A stretch of 64,000 nt of DNA. Source: Populus alba (Eukaryota; Streptophyta; Magnoliopsida; Malpighiales; Salicaceae). How positions within the stretch are numbered: position 1 is the stretch's first letter; each line of letters begins with the position of its first letter. The stretch is taken from NCBI RefSeq assembly GCF_005239225.2, contig NC_133287.1:291493-355492 (forward strand), read 5' to 3'. The position numbers and the translations under genes are program-made. Under the pieces are notes generated by a model, which made no database searches, was not told the origin of the DNA, and saw only the letters and a list, made by a program, of their open reading frames with translations. This document shows positions 24,086-37,124 of the stretch, piece after piece.

Positions 24086-25644
24086 GTAAGTAAGTTTTCT
24101 GCATCTTTTCAGATTGGTCTCTCCTGACTACATTCCAGACCTCTTGATCCCAATTCCAGAACTTTGGGTACTGTTGGACTTGCATACGTTTACTGTCATA
24201 GGTCTAGGACCTTTAGGAGAGCCCGTCACATGTATGGGGGGGACAAATCTTCAGATATTATTATGCATGTTGTGGCAAAATGATTCCAGTTTGAAGCAGT
24301 CAACTACTGAAACATTCTGAGCATTTTCATAAACTGATGGTGGATGCTGTATTTCTTCAAACTTTTCTTCCGTCGACTTTTGTGGGTTGACGGGGTCATA
24401 AAATAAAAGGGAACGCAAATTAGTGGATTGAATTGAGTCATGCTCCAATTGTTGAACTGAACTCAACTGTAGTAAAACAATCCTGCTCAGGCACGGACTT
24501 GCATGGAAGGCAGGAGGGAATTGATAAGCTGGGCCCAATTAGAGCTTGCGGTCAAACTGTGATGCCTGAAGACTAGACTTTGGAAGTGCAAAACGCGAAG
24601 GACTCACCAATCCAAGACTCGGCTGTCAACAAATTTCATGGAAGCTTGTTATCACTTAATAAACCTTAAAAAACAAAATTAAAAATAAAATTCGAACATG
24701 GTCAAACCGTCCAAAAAGGTTCAGCCCAGATAAGGTGAAGTTAAGATAGGAGTTTTTTTTTTTTTTTTTTTTCCCCAAACTTGCAGACGTGTAAAAATTA
24801 TTTCCAAACTAGCATAATTCAAAGTGATACACACGGCCAGTAGGCCCAGATTTTTCTGTTGTGGACGCGTATGGTACACGCAGGAGAAGGGTGAAGATTA
24901 TTTGTTGGTACGTATAATAAGTGACAACAGGTGAGCATGCCACGTGACTTACATAGAATTTGAGATTTTTCAATTGTTATAAAAATATTATCATTGATTG
25001 TTCTTCTTATTTCATGTTTAGGTTATTATGTCAGCCTCTTTACCCGGACTGTATTTGATCTTTTAACTTGTATATTTAGTTCATTTTAGATTTATTATTA
25101 TGACCATTCCATCAATTAAAATTATTTTCATTTAAGTCGGGCAAAAATCAATTCTCTCTTCTTTTTTAATTTTATTCTAAAGCAAAACATTAACTTTTGT
25201 GGATTTTTTTTATTTTTAAAAAGAAGAAAGACTAGCCCAAATCTGACCATCAATGCCACCACCTCTACTTAATTGAAAAGTGGCGTGTAAAGAGGGACAT
25301 TTAAGTGACAAGACAGGAACCAAAGGCAAAGGTCCCATCACATCAGTACTTGCTGCTTACTTTCTGTCTTATGATTCACTCAAAACTTGGAGTACCGAAG
25401 ACAGTACACCTTCATCTGACAAAATATAGCACTGCCCACACAATAACCTGTACCCCTCATGTCCCTCCAAAACTATGTCACCAACCCCTATGCTATCATA
25501 GTGTGTGTGAGGGTGTTTTATAATAACCTCTCCCCTTCATCAAAGTTTCAAAGTCTTTTTACTTCCACCAGTCTTTGCCTCTGCTAGATAACCCCCCTCC
25601 TCTCCTCCCCTCCCACAGCATCCATTCTATCCAGCGTATCAGCT
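24086..25644. other. Intergenic
   Basis: No gene seen. Includes a poly-T run near 24752-24771 and AT-rich DNA. A CT-rich block (CCCCTCCTCTCCTCC, about 25597-25612) lies about 40 bases before the next ATG and is probably its leader. Confidence 0.4.
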
Positions 25645-26298
25645 ATGAAGAAGCTATACCGTAAAGGCAAGGTGCATCCATCAACACCAGTAATATCAGA
25701 CCACCTGTCCTTTCTTCCGGCCACCATCCTTGCCCTCACAGCTGCTCTCTCCCCGGAGGACAGAGAGGTCTTGGCCTATCTTATCTCCTGCTCAGGCAAT
25801 AACAATATCTTCTACAGCAACTGGTCCAATATTAATAGCCGCAAGAGTAGTTGTAACCAAAAGACAACTTCTGACACCAAGAGCAGCAGCAGCAGCAGTC
25901 ATGACCACCCTCCTATGTTCAACTGTGATTGTTTTAGGTGCTACATGAGTTATTGGATTAGATGGGACTCGTCTCCTAACCGGCAGCTCATTCATGAGAT
26001 TATTGATGCTTTTGAGGATTGGTTGTTGAAACAAGGTAAGAGTAGTGCTACAAGCGGCAACAAGAACAGGAAAGACAGGAAAAGGAAGGGAAACAGCCAA
26101 GGTTCTGGTGAGTTGATCAAGAGGCCAGAGTTGGGAATGAAGGACAAGCTGGATGAGTCTGATTCAGTGGATGGAAATAGCAGTGGTAGTGGTGGGAGTG
26201 AAGGAGTTGGTGGTGGTGATGAGGAAGGGACAGAGAAGGGGTCTGTCAGGAGGCTGGTGAGCTTCATCGGGGAGAGGATTTGGGGTGTTTTGGGTTAG
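25645..26298 (+). CDS. Intronless plant protein of unknown function
   Basis: A 217-aa single-exon frame starting MKKLYRKGKVHPS. I recognise the architecture as shared by plant proteins of unknown function. A conserved N-terminal block FLPATILALTAALSPEDREVLAYLISCS is followed by a Ser-rich spacer and a Cys-containing block FNCDCFRCYMSYW. Next come RWDSSPNRQLIHEIIDAFEDWL (about residues 112-132) and a long Lys-, Ser- and Gly-rich disordered region. A short end block RRLVSFIGERIWGVLG may be an amphipathic helix. The Cys-x-Cys-x2-Cys spacing could bind metal, but no ligand set is complete. Base composition is balanced in codons, as expected of a real gene. Confidence 0.8.
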   Translation: MKKLYRKGKVHPSTPVISDHLSFLPATILALTAALSPEDREVLAYLISCSGNNNIFYSNWSNINSRKSSCNQKTTSDTKSSSSSSHDHPPMFNCDCFRCYMSYWIRWDSSPNRQLIHEIIDAFEDWLLKQGKSSATSGNKNRKDRKRKGNSQGSGELIKRPELGMKDKLDESDSVDGNSSGSGGSEGVGGGDEEGTEKGSVRRLVSFIGERIWGVLG

Positions 26299-27597
26299 TG
26301 AATTAGATCGAAACAAAAATGGAAAAGGCCTGGTGGATTTGACTTGTCGTAGAACCTGCAGGCTACTTTTCTGGCATTTCAATGTAAGACCATAAAGGGA
26401 AGGTTCTTCTTGTTGTTTTTTTAATTTCCCATCTTTTTTCTAATTTATAGTGTACAAATATGGTGGCTTAGTTTTAAATCATCAACAATTTTGATGGTTT
26501 TTTTTCTAGCGAATTCACATACTACATCTTTATCTAGCTAGCCTTCTGATTTACTTGATCAAGTTAGGCGGTGGTTCTCATTGGTATTAGTAGTTTTTGT
26601 TAATTAATGCTTAATATTAACCTTGGAGTTCACTGCTCCATTCAACACTCAAGAATTTGATTTAAGAGGAAAACGATTCAAGAATCAACCCTCTTCCTTT
26701 TTTGCCATTACATTTAGAGAGTTTTCACCCAAAAACGGCATGCAAATCCATGAAATTCAACCAGGAGAGGCATGCCCTGGCAAATGGTTTCCAAGTTTGT
26801 AAATTGTGTGCTGATGGCAGAGACGGGAGGGCAAGTGTGATTCCGTGAGTGATAAATAAAAGCCTTGAATCAATGAAGAGAGTTTTATAGATAGCTGCTA
26901 GCTAGGAGGTGTGAGTGGAGATGTTTGTTTGCTCATTGCTGGTGGGAACGGAATGGAATAAGTAGGTGCCATCGTCGTAATCGAGGTCGGCAAAAGCATG
27001 CCAAAAGAAATCTTCGATTAAAGCAAAGGGAAATGCATGGTCTGTAATTAATGGTTATTGCCTTGAATGGATGGATCTCTTTTTCTTAAAGAAAAAACAA
27101 GAAGAAAAGAGGTCAGGCCACCCTAATCCACCATTCGTGTCACCGCTCCCGTCCAAACCTCTTTTCGGTGTTCCCGATGGCCTATAGTGGCATTCCCTTC
27201 TTCTTCTTCTTAATTTCTACCCTCGGACCATGTGAAGCAGGCCTGGAGCCCAAGAAAATGGGTTTGGTATGCAGTTTTACACCACATGCATGCATGTTGA
27301 TGCTGGTAATTAACTGGCATTTAGCAAGCGGGTGCCTCCCCGATTGGAACCCCTAGCGATACTTCGTGGCGAAGCACCAATCACCATCTAAGATGGTGTC
27401 CTATCGTATGCAGTGATGACTGGGTCTGTAAAATAAAGAACACAAGTTAGGTGCACGCCATGGCTTGACATGCTCCCTCCCTTCCACTACTGACAAGTCA
27501 TTTCGTATATTTTTCTCAGAAAAGGAGAAATCAAAAGGATACCGTGTAAGCACACCAAACCATCCTTTTTTCCACCATGAACTATTTATTAATGTAA

Positions 27598-27599
<2 letters not shown>

Positions 27600-27641
<42 letters not shown>
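27600..27641. repeat. TA microsatellite (about 20 units)
   Basis: Uninterrupted (TA)n. Open frames across it are artefacts. Confidence 0.95.
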
Positions 27642-27643
<2 letters not shown>

Positions 27644-28116
27644 CACACCACGCTTGATATTAATTTTAGCTTTGGTAGGGGGGCAGGCATCTCTTGATCG
27701 ACCAGCAACAACTAACAACCGAAAACATGAATGATTGGGTTGTAATGAAGGGAGAAATGTATGTTGATTTCATGGTGTGAGGGACCTGGTCAAGAGTCAA
27801 TTTCAATTGTCATTTCCCACTGAAGCTCATCATGCCTTCTGTAATGGCGTCAAAAAGGTCTCTTTTTTGCTGATGATATTTGCACCCGCAGCTCTGTTTG
27901 TAATACGCTGGTGCTAATCGAGTCAATGAGTTTGATAACTGGATTGCGAATCTCTGCCTCCACTGTGTTTGCCCTGTTTTCTTATAATTAAATTATACAT
28001 GAAGCCGTCATAGCAAGTGGCTCTGAGTCATTTAATTTTGAAGCGTGTTAATTGGAATCAAAAGTTTGAATTGATTTTGGAAATGGTAAAACAAGACCCG
28101 ATGATACGCAAGGCAG

Positions 28117-28143
28117 TATCTATCTATCTATCTATCTATCTAT
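28117..28143. repeat. TATC tetranucleotide microsatellite
   Basis: Nearly seven perfect TATC units. Confidence 0.95.
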
Positions 28144-29707
28144 GACATGATGTTACACATTGACTCTCTCTCTGGGTAGGAATCAGTCAGTCAATACTGC
28201 GGTGAGAGTCGACGGCCACAAAGCAACAAGAAGCTCATCCACATTTACCTTACCTCCTTTATCAGCAGCTAATTCCATCGCAGCTGATCTTTGCTCCCGT
28301 GTGTGACCCACCTTGACATAAGTTAACCTGCCTGGTTTTGACTTGGTTTTCTGGTCTTAAATTCAAAGGAACAAGGAGCAGTCACGTTCCATACAAAAAG
28401 TCCTTCATAATTCACTACTGCTCATAGATCAAGCAGCTTGCATCTCCATCAATTTCCTTCGTTGGATAAGCCTACTTCTGGTCTCATCACAGTCAAAAGT
28501 TGACAAATTCATGCATGCTTAGGATTTGAGGTTGAAGAACTAAATATTGTAATCTTCCCTGAAAAGGGTGACTCATGATGCCCATGCTACCACTGCAAGT
28601 GTCATATCGTCCTGCTTTTCTCAATGACATGTGACCAAGCTGCCTAAAAGGCTCTTTAATCGACACAAAAGCATATTTACACCATAACCCATTATTGCAA
28701 AGACCACCTTTTTTTTTGTGGATTTTAATTTATTTCTCTTCTCGGTCATAAATCAACTTCCAACTACTTTAGTGAAGCAAAACACTAAACAGATATGAGA
28801 AGAAGACCAATATGGAGACAGAACATGGTCATCAAAAGCAACGACACTATGTAACGTAATGAAAGAATCTAAACTAGAGGATATGAAATTATTTAGAACG
28901 CATGGGAAACAACTAACAAGTGCTTGGATGATGTTACCCTAGGACTGCTGATGAGAAAATCATGGAGAAAAAACAAAAAAAGAAAGAAAGAAGAAGAAGC
29001 AACAAAAATGCTATAGGTATCAACTATTTTTATTTTTAATGGATGCTACTTGGACATAATCGATTTTCTATCATGATTAAGGGCTAAACCTAACTTCACT
29101 ATTTGTATAGAAAATGATGATCAATTATTAAGGTTGAAAAATGGTGGTATTAGGTGGAGTTTCCTATAACTGGATTGCTAGCTATCATAGTTCCAGCCTG
29201 CCTAACATTTCACCTGCTAGAAGGGAAGCAAGCCTTCAAATCCGAGATACAAACTGCAGAAAAATTTATTCACAAGATCGACCCCTCGATGTAAAAGAAA
29301 ACAATGATGTATGAGCTTAATAAATATTGAAAACAACATTGTCATTTATACATTAATGCCAGGCCTATGATTGAAGGATCTAAACATAAAGTTTATTTTT
29401 TTTAGCTTCCAAGGATGGTCCACAGCATACCGGTACAAAATGGATACACCACGTTATCGAACTTGTAGCATCACAGCAGCATCCATATCCAGTACTCTCT
29501 TCCCTATAGAATTTGGCGTTCATTATAGTTCTTAGGAAGTGAAACAACCTTCTTTGGTCAATCCAAAGTAGGAAGCTGGGACCCATTGAAAAAACCTTTT
29601 TGATTGATATGCCTCCACCAGACCATAACCTCAGATGACTGGAAGAGCATCGTGTGCAAGTGAATGGCTATAAAGGACTAGAGAGATGGCAATACCTTGA
29701 ATTGGAG

Positions 29708-32700
29708 TTAAGCATGTACAGTTACAGATGAGCTCATGGATACACAACCTTTCAAGCGTTCCAGAATGACATTCCGGTTGACAAGTCCCGAGTGTGAAGT
29801 AAGAGGAAGGCCCTCTTTGACACATTCATCGTACTTCTCCAAAGCAGAAACAATGTAACTGAAATCTGGTCGCTTGGATGGGTTGGCTGCCCAGCAGCGC
29901 TTTATCAAGTGTGCAAGTGCAGGCTGGCAACTAGCAGGCAGTGGAGGCCGCTCGTTCTGCCAAAGATAAAAACTAGTTTAAATAAAGCTGGTGTGAAGCT
30001 GCCCTGTTATCCCAAGTTCTGATTAATTACATTTCAGGGAAAAAGCTGTTCTGTGATGTTACACCTAGCAGAGGTCCTTCATATTTCAAATGACCATCAG
30101 GTCATGTTCTTATTATGGTTATAGCCCCTAACATGACCAACCATGAGGTTCGGTTTTTATCAGCCTTCAACATGGTTCAATTGATGCCGACAAATCCTAC
30201 TCTTGAATGCACAGATCAAATGTTCTTTCAGAGTACTACAGAGCGGTACAAGTTCTAACCAGTAACCTCATAGTCTTACCCCAAACACCAATGGTATTGT
30301 CTGCCATTTAGATTCTTCATTGAAACAAATTTGACAGAGCATTAACTGTCAAGGTCACAGCGCATGACAGATGAAAAACATTCAATTTTGAAAACAGTAG
30401 TGCCAACAAGTAGTCAGAAGCCCAAATCTTTTTAAAGTATCACGGAGAGAACAGAATTAATCTATTCTTCCTGAGGAGAAAATGTTTCAGATAAAGAAAG
30501 AAGATGATTCTGTTTACAAGCCTCAAGGATAGAGATCACTAGAGCGGAAAATCAACATCGTGTGACACACACTCTTCGAAACTTGTATTTCAAATTGCAC
30601 TAATCTAAGCAAGTGCTGCCGCAGTAGTTATCAAAGGGATATCTATATCAAGGTCAGCGTCTAATGTTATTCTTCAAAGACAAATACGAAATCAAATAAA
30701 GCCCTCCATTCATTATTACTGGTATTGGTTATCCAATGGTCACCAATGAGTGATTTCACAAATAATTTCAGATATCATCTTAATAGCAAAAATGAGTGCA
30801 AAAGGGATGTGTTCCTAAATAAGATATATATTTTGAAATTAGCAGATGATCAAAAGCATAACTAAACTAAAAGAGCAGATAGAATCTCTTTCCTTCTCCT
30901 GCCAATTTTTTTCATGCAAGAAGAGACAATCTTACCATTTTAGATGATTTTTCTCTGAGATTATAGATCTCTTTGACCTTATAAACAGATGATTAACATG
31001 GGACGCTCCCACTGCTTCAAGTTCAGTATTTATTTTTCATTATGGAAACATCAAACTTTAAGAAACAAGAAAAGCATGCAGGAAAATCTTTTTCAATGAA
31101 AGCTTGTAATTAGCAAATGCTTGTTGATTTGAACAGAAAAAATTTGCATACCTTCTCTGCTACAGCAAATGCAGCTTGCACAGGGGTCATTCCTTGAAAG
31201 GGAAGCAAAGCTGTAGTTAGTTCCCACAACACAATCCCAAAACTATACACATCAACTTTCCGAGTACAATGTTTCTCCTTGATCATCTCTGGTGCCATCC
31301 AGCGGTAGGTTCCCTTGTTCCCTTTGGTTTCTTGGCACTGTGTTTCTAGACATGATGTACCAAAATCAGCAACCTTAACCCGCATTTCATCATTTAGAAG
31401 CAAATTATTTGATTTCAGGTCTCTGTGGATGACTCCCTGTGAATGAAGATACTCCATTCCTCGTGATATATCAAGAGCCAATCTCAGAATTGTTTCTGTT
31501 GAAAGTGAGTATGGCTCTTTCTTGTTGAGATACATCCTCAGAGTTCCTTGTGACATGTACTCTGTGATGATACAGTACACGGGTGGCTTTTTACAAGCTG
31601 CAATGAACTGTAAAGAAGGCAGTTAGCCATCTTGCTATAAAACGTTCCAATTTTGATAAGCTATCACAAAGTGACAATAAGATCAGTTATTAATGGAACA
31701 TGCTTCCTCCACCTAATAGTAATTGAATAAATCAAGATCACTGCTATACTTTGTTCCAAAGCATCAGTAGCATAAGAGATCACAAAATCAGTAAAGCTTC
31801 AGGTTGAGGCACGAAGAACAGACACGGATAAGAAATATGAGGTTTTTATCAAGCCAGTCCCGCGGAAATTTGAGGCTGTTTCCAAAAATCAGGTCACCCA
31901 GTATGACATCTTCCAAAGCTTGAAGACAACAAAGGATGAGAAAGAAAGTACAGTAAATTAACAAAGCTTTCACATTGGAAAAGATTTCCTGCTCAAAATC
32001 AAATTACAAAATTAAGCATGTTAGACAAAATTGTTTTATAGAATTAAGAACAAGCACTTGTTCAGCAAAAAAAGAAGTATCTAGCCAGTGCCAGGAACCA
32101 CTGATTACATTTATCAAACGATACATACATGAAAAAAACTAACATCTAATTGATAAGAATGCATAACAATCTTAACAAAGTTTTCACATTGGAGCACAAA
32201 ACCAAGGATGTTAGACGCAAGAAACAGTTCCATCAACTTAAGAACAAGTACCTATTTCATAGTTTAGAGAACAAAGAAATGCTGCAGGATTCAATTATTA
32301 CGTTTAATTATTCATTAACATGCCAATCACTAAAAAAGAAATTATTTCGCTTTTAATCAAATTGGAATGCAAAACCACACATACCTGCACTATATTGGGA
32401 TGAAAGAGACGCGAAAGCAGAGCAACTTCACATTTGAACTGCTGTTCAAGGAAAGCTCTAGTCTCCTCCTTTTGGGTTGGAATTCTCACCATTTTCACCG
32501 CAACCGCTCGCTGCTTGTAAATTCCACGATAAATCCTACTATGAGCTCCAGAGGCAAACTTGTTGCCTATAAATAACTGCGAAAGGTCAGCAGTCCATTC
32601 CTCTTGGTCCTCCTTTGATGCCTCCCAAGTCTCTACATTCTCAGATTCCAAAATCATTGACCATGACTCCAAACTGTCAAATCTCTTCCTCTCCAAATTC

Positions 32701-32801
32701 TCCATTTCAGAATTCGAATGGGATTTTGACGAGGAAGAGATTTTTAATGGTTTGCTCTTCGATCTTCGAAGTCGAAATGCATGGAAACATGAACTCGCCA
32801 T
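29708..32801 (-). CDS. HT1: Raf-like MAPKKK, HT1 (HIGH LEAF TEMPERATURE 1) type
   Basis: Serine/threonine kinase of the Raf-like group. Arabidopsis HT1 acts in guard cells as a negative regulator of CO2-induced stomatal closure. Three exons, 32801-32385, 31607-31152 and 29956-29708, all phase 0, give 373 aa. The N-terminus is basic and Ser-rich (RLRRSKSKPLK). The kinase domain starts near EEWTADLSQLFIG. Visible elements are the glycine loop (about 79-93), Lys103 in VAVK, the catalytic loop HRDLKSNN with Asp202, Asp220-Phe-Gly, and APE at 244-246. The C-terminal block KYDECVKEGLPLTSH is typical of HT1 and close relatives. All catalytic residues are present. The leader holds a (GA)n tract at 33406. 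A close HT1 paralogue cannot be excluded. Confidence 0.9.
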
Positions 32802-33403
32802 TGAAGAACCTCCCTTGTTGTGTTTGATATTAGCGCCAAAGATAGGGTGTGTTTTTTTTTTTTTTTGAAAGACGCGAAAAAAAAAAGTGTGTCAAAACAA
32901 ACAATCAAAAGGAGCTTTCCTCCTGAAAGTGTGAATTGATTTTAGAAAGTGCATGAACTGATTCAAAAACATGGGTTCTGTGGAAAATTGAAAAAGAAAA
33001 ATGGATTTTCATGAATTGATCAAAAACTGTACAAGAAACAGTCATGCACACATTCATCAGGTTTTTTAGTACATGAAAAAACCAGTCAAATAACGACTTT
33101 CCATGATGAAAATAGAGAATATAACTACCGAAAAACAAACAAGCAAAGGCAATGGATTTTCATGACATGAAGAATTGGAAAGTAAAGAAAAGATAAAATT
33201 CATGAAAATGCAGGGGTGTTATTGTTGCAAAAAAGGAAAAAAAGAGAGAGAGAAGAGAGGTTTTCACGGCAGGGTCAAGAGATTAGGTCGTTTGGCAGTG
33301 GAAAGATAGATGAATTCAAAGCAAATATTTCAGGGGGGTCTCGTGAATTCTCCATTCAAAAGTAAAGGAAAAGGCCTTTTAGTTTCTTGAGATAGCTATA
33401 GAA

Positions 33404-33442
<39 letters not shown>

Positions 33443-35645
33443 TTTCTGGACAGAATCCAACTCCTCTGTTTCTGCTGCGTCTTCCTTTGCTTGTGTCCTT
33501 TTTATCATCATTAATGCTAAGTGGCCACAGTTGCAGAGATTGGGTTTCGATCATCATATGAGATCAGATGATCCTGATTGATAAACATCATTACTCCACT
33601 TCTTCAAGCAAAACCTTGCATCCCCATGTTAGGATATTGAAAAACTCAGACTTTAGGATAGATTCCATCTTTAAATTACTACTATTTATGAACCACACAC
33701 AAGTGGCATTTACAGGTGGGCAACCCTTGATAGGACAAGTGGCGCATCTTTCACCATCTGACACCACTTTCTGTTCTTAACTATTTTCTCTTCTTTCGGA
33801 GGAGATGGTCTTTGCCACAAAGATTTTATCTGAGACAAACAGTTTTCAAACATTCAACGGCGTGTCTTGCCGGACGGTTTACGCTGAATTAAAAAAAAAA
33901 AAAAGGTATTTTGTAAATTAATTGCTACCGCAGATACCATCTCATGAAGGTTAAATAATTGATGATAGACTCGTTTGTTATGGTCTCTTATGAGTACGAT
34001 CAGGTGATGTAATGGATGTCTGAAACTGTTCTTGGCTTAGGATTTAAGTTAGCTATGGATTCTGATAGCTATAAATTGTAAATGGATCAGTCGATATGAT
34101 ATGAAAATGAATTCAATTAACGTAGGCTCTAAACCAATTAAGGGCTATTGGCAACGGCTTTCGCAGCCTGCATGTGATTTGCAACGGTAAACGATGTTAC
34201 GTCCCATAGGCGAAGATCATCTCATCTAACACCCCTGCCTAGCAAGTGGCATGCGAGATAATTAGTTCATACTGATGAACATATATATCACTTCATATTG
34301 TGATTTTATTTTATTTTATTCATATTTTAGCTAATGTTTTTCGATTTACGCTACTTCTCAATTACCTCTACCTAAAATTCCCACGTAATTTGGAAGAAAG
34401 AAAGGAAAGGAAAGGGCCGAGTGCATATACCTTGGATAATAATGGAATTGTACTGGTGCTTGCCAGACCCATGATCACCACTTTATTCCAAGCCATTGGA
34501 GCTAGCTTGTATTAATTACTTTGAGGTGGAGTTTAAAAAACAAATTAATTGAAAGTATAGCTTCTCTGTCGTTTTATTATGGTACGAGTATCAAAGAATC
34601 AAAGCAGGAGTTCTTCTCCCCTCCATGATTGGCTTATAAGCTAAGGTAAGTCTACTAGTATTCCATGAGTGTATAGGATAGGCACTGTGAGCATAGAATA
34701 AGGTTAAGCAACAAGGACGTCGGTGTCCAAAAAGCAATGAAAGGGACTTGCCCACCTCATTAATTCTCAAACCCTCTTTCACACACAGAAGTATTCCTTT
34801 CCTATCTTTTGATAAGAAACAAAGGGAAAAGATTTTATGATTTGTATCACAGTGCCAAAATAAGTTGTTCGTCAATTTTACTTCCTTTTCTATGCTAGCT
34901 GCACAGTTCTCATGAGCATGCACTCATGAAACAATTAAGATTGATGTGGATGGTCATTGAACAAATCTCTTGCCCATGCATGCAGTTGCTTCTCAACTCG
35001 TATATATGGAAGTGTATGGCCAAATCCATTTGGGACCCCAGCTTGATACAATCCTCATTGCAAGTTGTGGCTGCTTGCCTTGTCTGTGTCAGCTATTCCG
35101 CCATTGTGGACTGGATGGGTCCTGGGATAGTGCTAAGGAGTCAAAACGTGTTTGCAATAGGAAAGGATAACAATTCAATTTGGGCAGCTTGAATAAGAAA
35201 GGTGCAAATATCACTTCTAGTGGCCCGAAGCCTGGGGTGCTGTTGATAATTAAGCTTAGACGAGAGATGCAACGCTTCTCGAATCTTTCTTCTTTTTAGG
35301 TTCGAGGCCAATGCATCTGCCAAGTCCAGTTAGCTTGACCTTGGCCCAGGAATGACAAAATTAAGGGATCCGATGCACTAGACCTACGAACGACATCATT
35401 ATTATTAAATTGTTAAAACTCATACGCTACCCTACCAATAAGAAATGATAAACATGTCCTTGAAATCATCCAAAAAACCCATGTATTGTTCAGAGTCTAA
35501 ACCTCGTGTTAAGATATACAACTACTGCAAAATCATACCATCCATTTCCAACCATATGCTGGCGGAGCGTAGCAATGGCAATAATCATATTGTGTGCCTA
35601 TTAAAATCATGTTGGCTGAGCTGAAAGTGATTATATTATTACACT
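32802..35645. other. HT1 upstream region and intergenic DNA
   Basis: The 5' leader and promoter of HT1 lie at the low-coordinate side. No other gene supported. The sequence at 34600-35340 is more balanced in base composition, but I recognise no product. Confidence 0.4.
33406..33439. repeat. GA microsatellite upstream of HT1
   Basis: About 17 GA units roughly 600 bases before the HT1 ATG. On the transcribed strand it reads as (TC)n. Confidence 0.9.
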
Positions 35646-35648
35646 TAA

Positions 35649-36696
35649 GGCTCCGTTTGTTTGCAGGAAAGTGAATTCCTTTTGGAAAGTGAATTCCGGG
35701 GAAAGTGAATTCCTGGAAAGTGAATTCCGGGAAAGTATTTTCCGATGTTTGGTAGTGTTATGGAAAATGAACTGGAAAACACTTTCCAGTGTTTGGTTAT
35801 GTCATGGAAAATGAGCTGGAAAATAACTTATTAATATTTTATTTTTCTCAAGTTTATTAAAATAATGAGGAACAAATCTTACAAATTAAAAAGTTAAATG
35901 AGAATGAAATTGAAAAAAAAAATATAATTTCATAAATTATCTCAAATAAAACAAATAATAATCAAAATAATAGGGATCAAATCTAAAAAATTAAAAAAAT
36001 AAAAAATGAAGAAATTAAAATAATAATAATCAACATTTCATAAATTATTTCAAATAAAATAAGTAACAATCAAAAAAATGAGGATCAAATTTGATAAATA
36101 AAAAATTTCAATAAAAAAATGATAAGGAAAAAGCAAATAGCAATTATAAAAATAAGGACCAAAGTTAATATAAAAATAAAATTTTAAGAGATGAAATTGA
36201 AAAATAAATATTCAAAACAAAATATATATAGCAATCAAAAGTTTGAGGATCAAATTTGATATAATCAGCAAATAATGACATTTCTAAATTTTTCACAACT
36301 TCCGGAAAGTGTTTTCCCCTCAAATTTTTCAGGAAAACATTTTCCTGAAAACCAAGCCAAATTTTTCTTTTACTGGAAAGTGTTTTCCATTGACCAACTT
36401 TCCTACTGGCAAACAAACACAAGAAAGTTTGGAAAGTGATTTCCCGGAAACCACTTTCCGGAAAACAAACACAGCTAAAGGAAAACACTTTCCTGAAAAC
36501 CAAGTCAAAATTTTTTTGACTAAAATTGACTGGAAAGTATTTTCCGTTGACCGGAAAGTGTTTTCCGTTGACTAGAAAGTGTTTTCCGCTGACCAGAAAT
36601 TGTTTTCCGTTGACCAACTTTTCTAATGACAAACAAACACAGGAAAGTTTGGAAAATGATTTCCCGGAAACTACTTTCTGGGAAACAAACAAGGCC
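35649..36696. mobile_element. Tourist/Harbinger-type non-autonomous DNA transposon, copy 2 (inverted)
   Basis: 1048 bp flanked by TAA (35646-35648 and 36697-36699). It is the reverse complement of the element at 9641-10692 along its whole length: the GAATTC-containing arm comes first, then the AT-rich centre, then the four 21-bp units (36528-36611). Small differences only are visible by eye. No transposase. Confidence 0.9.
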
Positions 36697-37081
36697 TAAA
36701 TCCCGTTTGCGGTTATATTTGCCTTTGAGTGTAATCCCTGACAGCACAAGAACACAAACAGCAAATTAAGCCCCACATAAAAAGCTATCGCTAATTAAAT
36801 GGAGGGTTGCAAGTGAGATTTGCAAATGACGACATATATGATCACGGTAGAGAACCAATAATGTGATAGTTTTGTTTGGCAAAAATGGCCAAGCACGAAA
36901 GGAAGAGGAGAAAAGAATCGGGTGCCAGAAAAAGGGATGGAGAGAAACAACAACACCTTGAGAGAGAGAGAGAGTGTTACAATTACATAGCAATACAAAA
37001 CTACGTACTACAAGAGAACTACAGATTTCTTTTGTATTACGGTAGTTAGTTTTTGTGGTGGTTGCGGTTTGAAAATATAGA

Positions 37082-37086
<5 letters not shown>

Positions 37087-37117
<31 letters not shown>
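37087..37117. repeat. TA microsatellite
   Basis: Uninterrupted (TA)n of about 15 units. Confidence 0.95.

Positions 37118-37124
<7 letters not shown>

Larger units (their letters stand above)
26299..29707. other. Gene-free region with microsatellites
   Basis: The first 150 bases are a likely 3' UTR. No further coding sequence supported. Contains the TA and TATC microsatellites listed separately. The HT1 gene 3' UTR probably occupies about 29350-29707. Confidence 0.5.
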
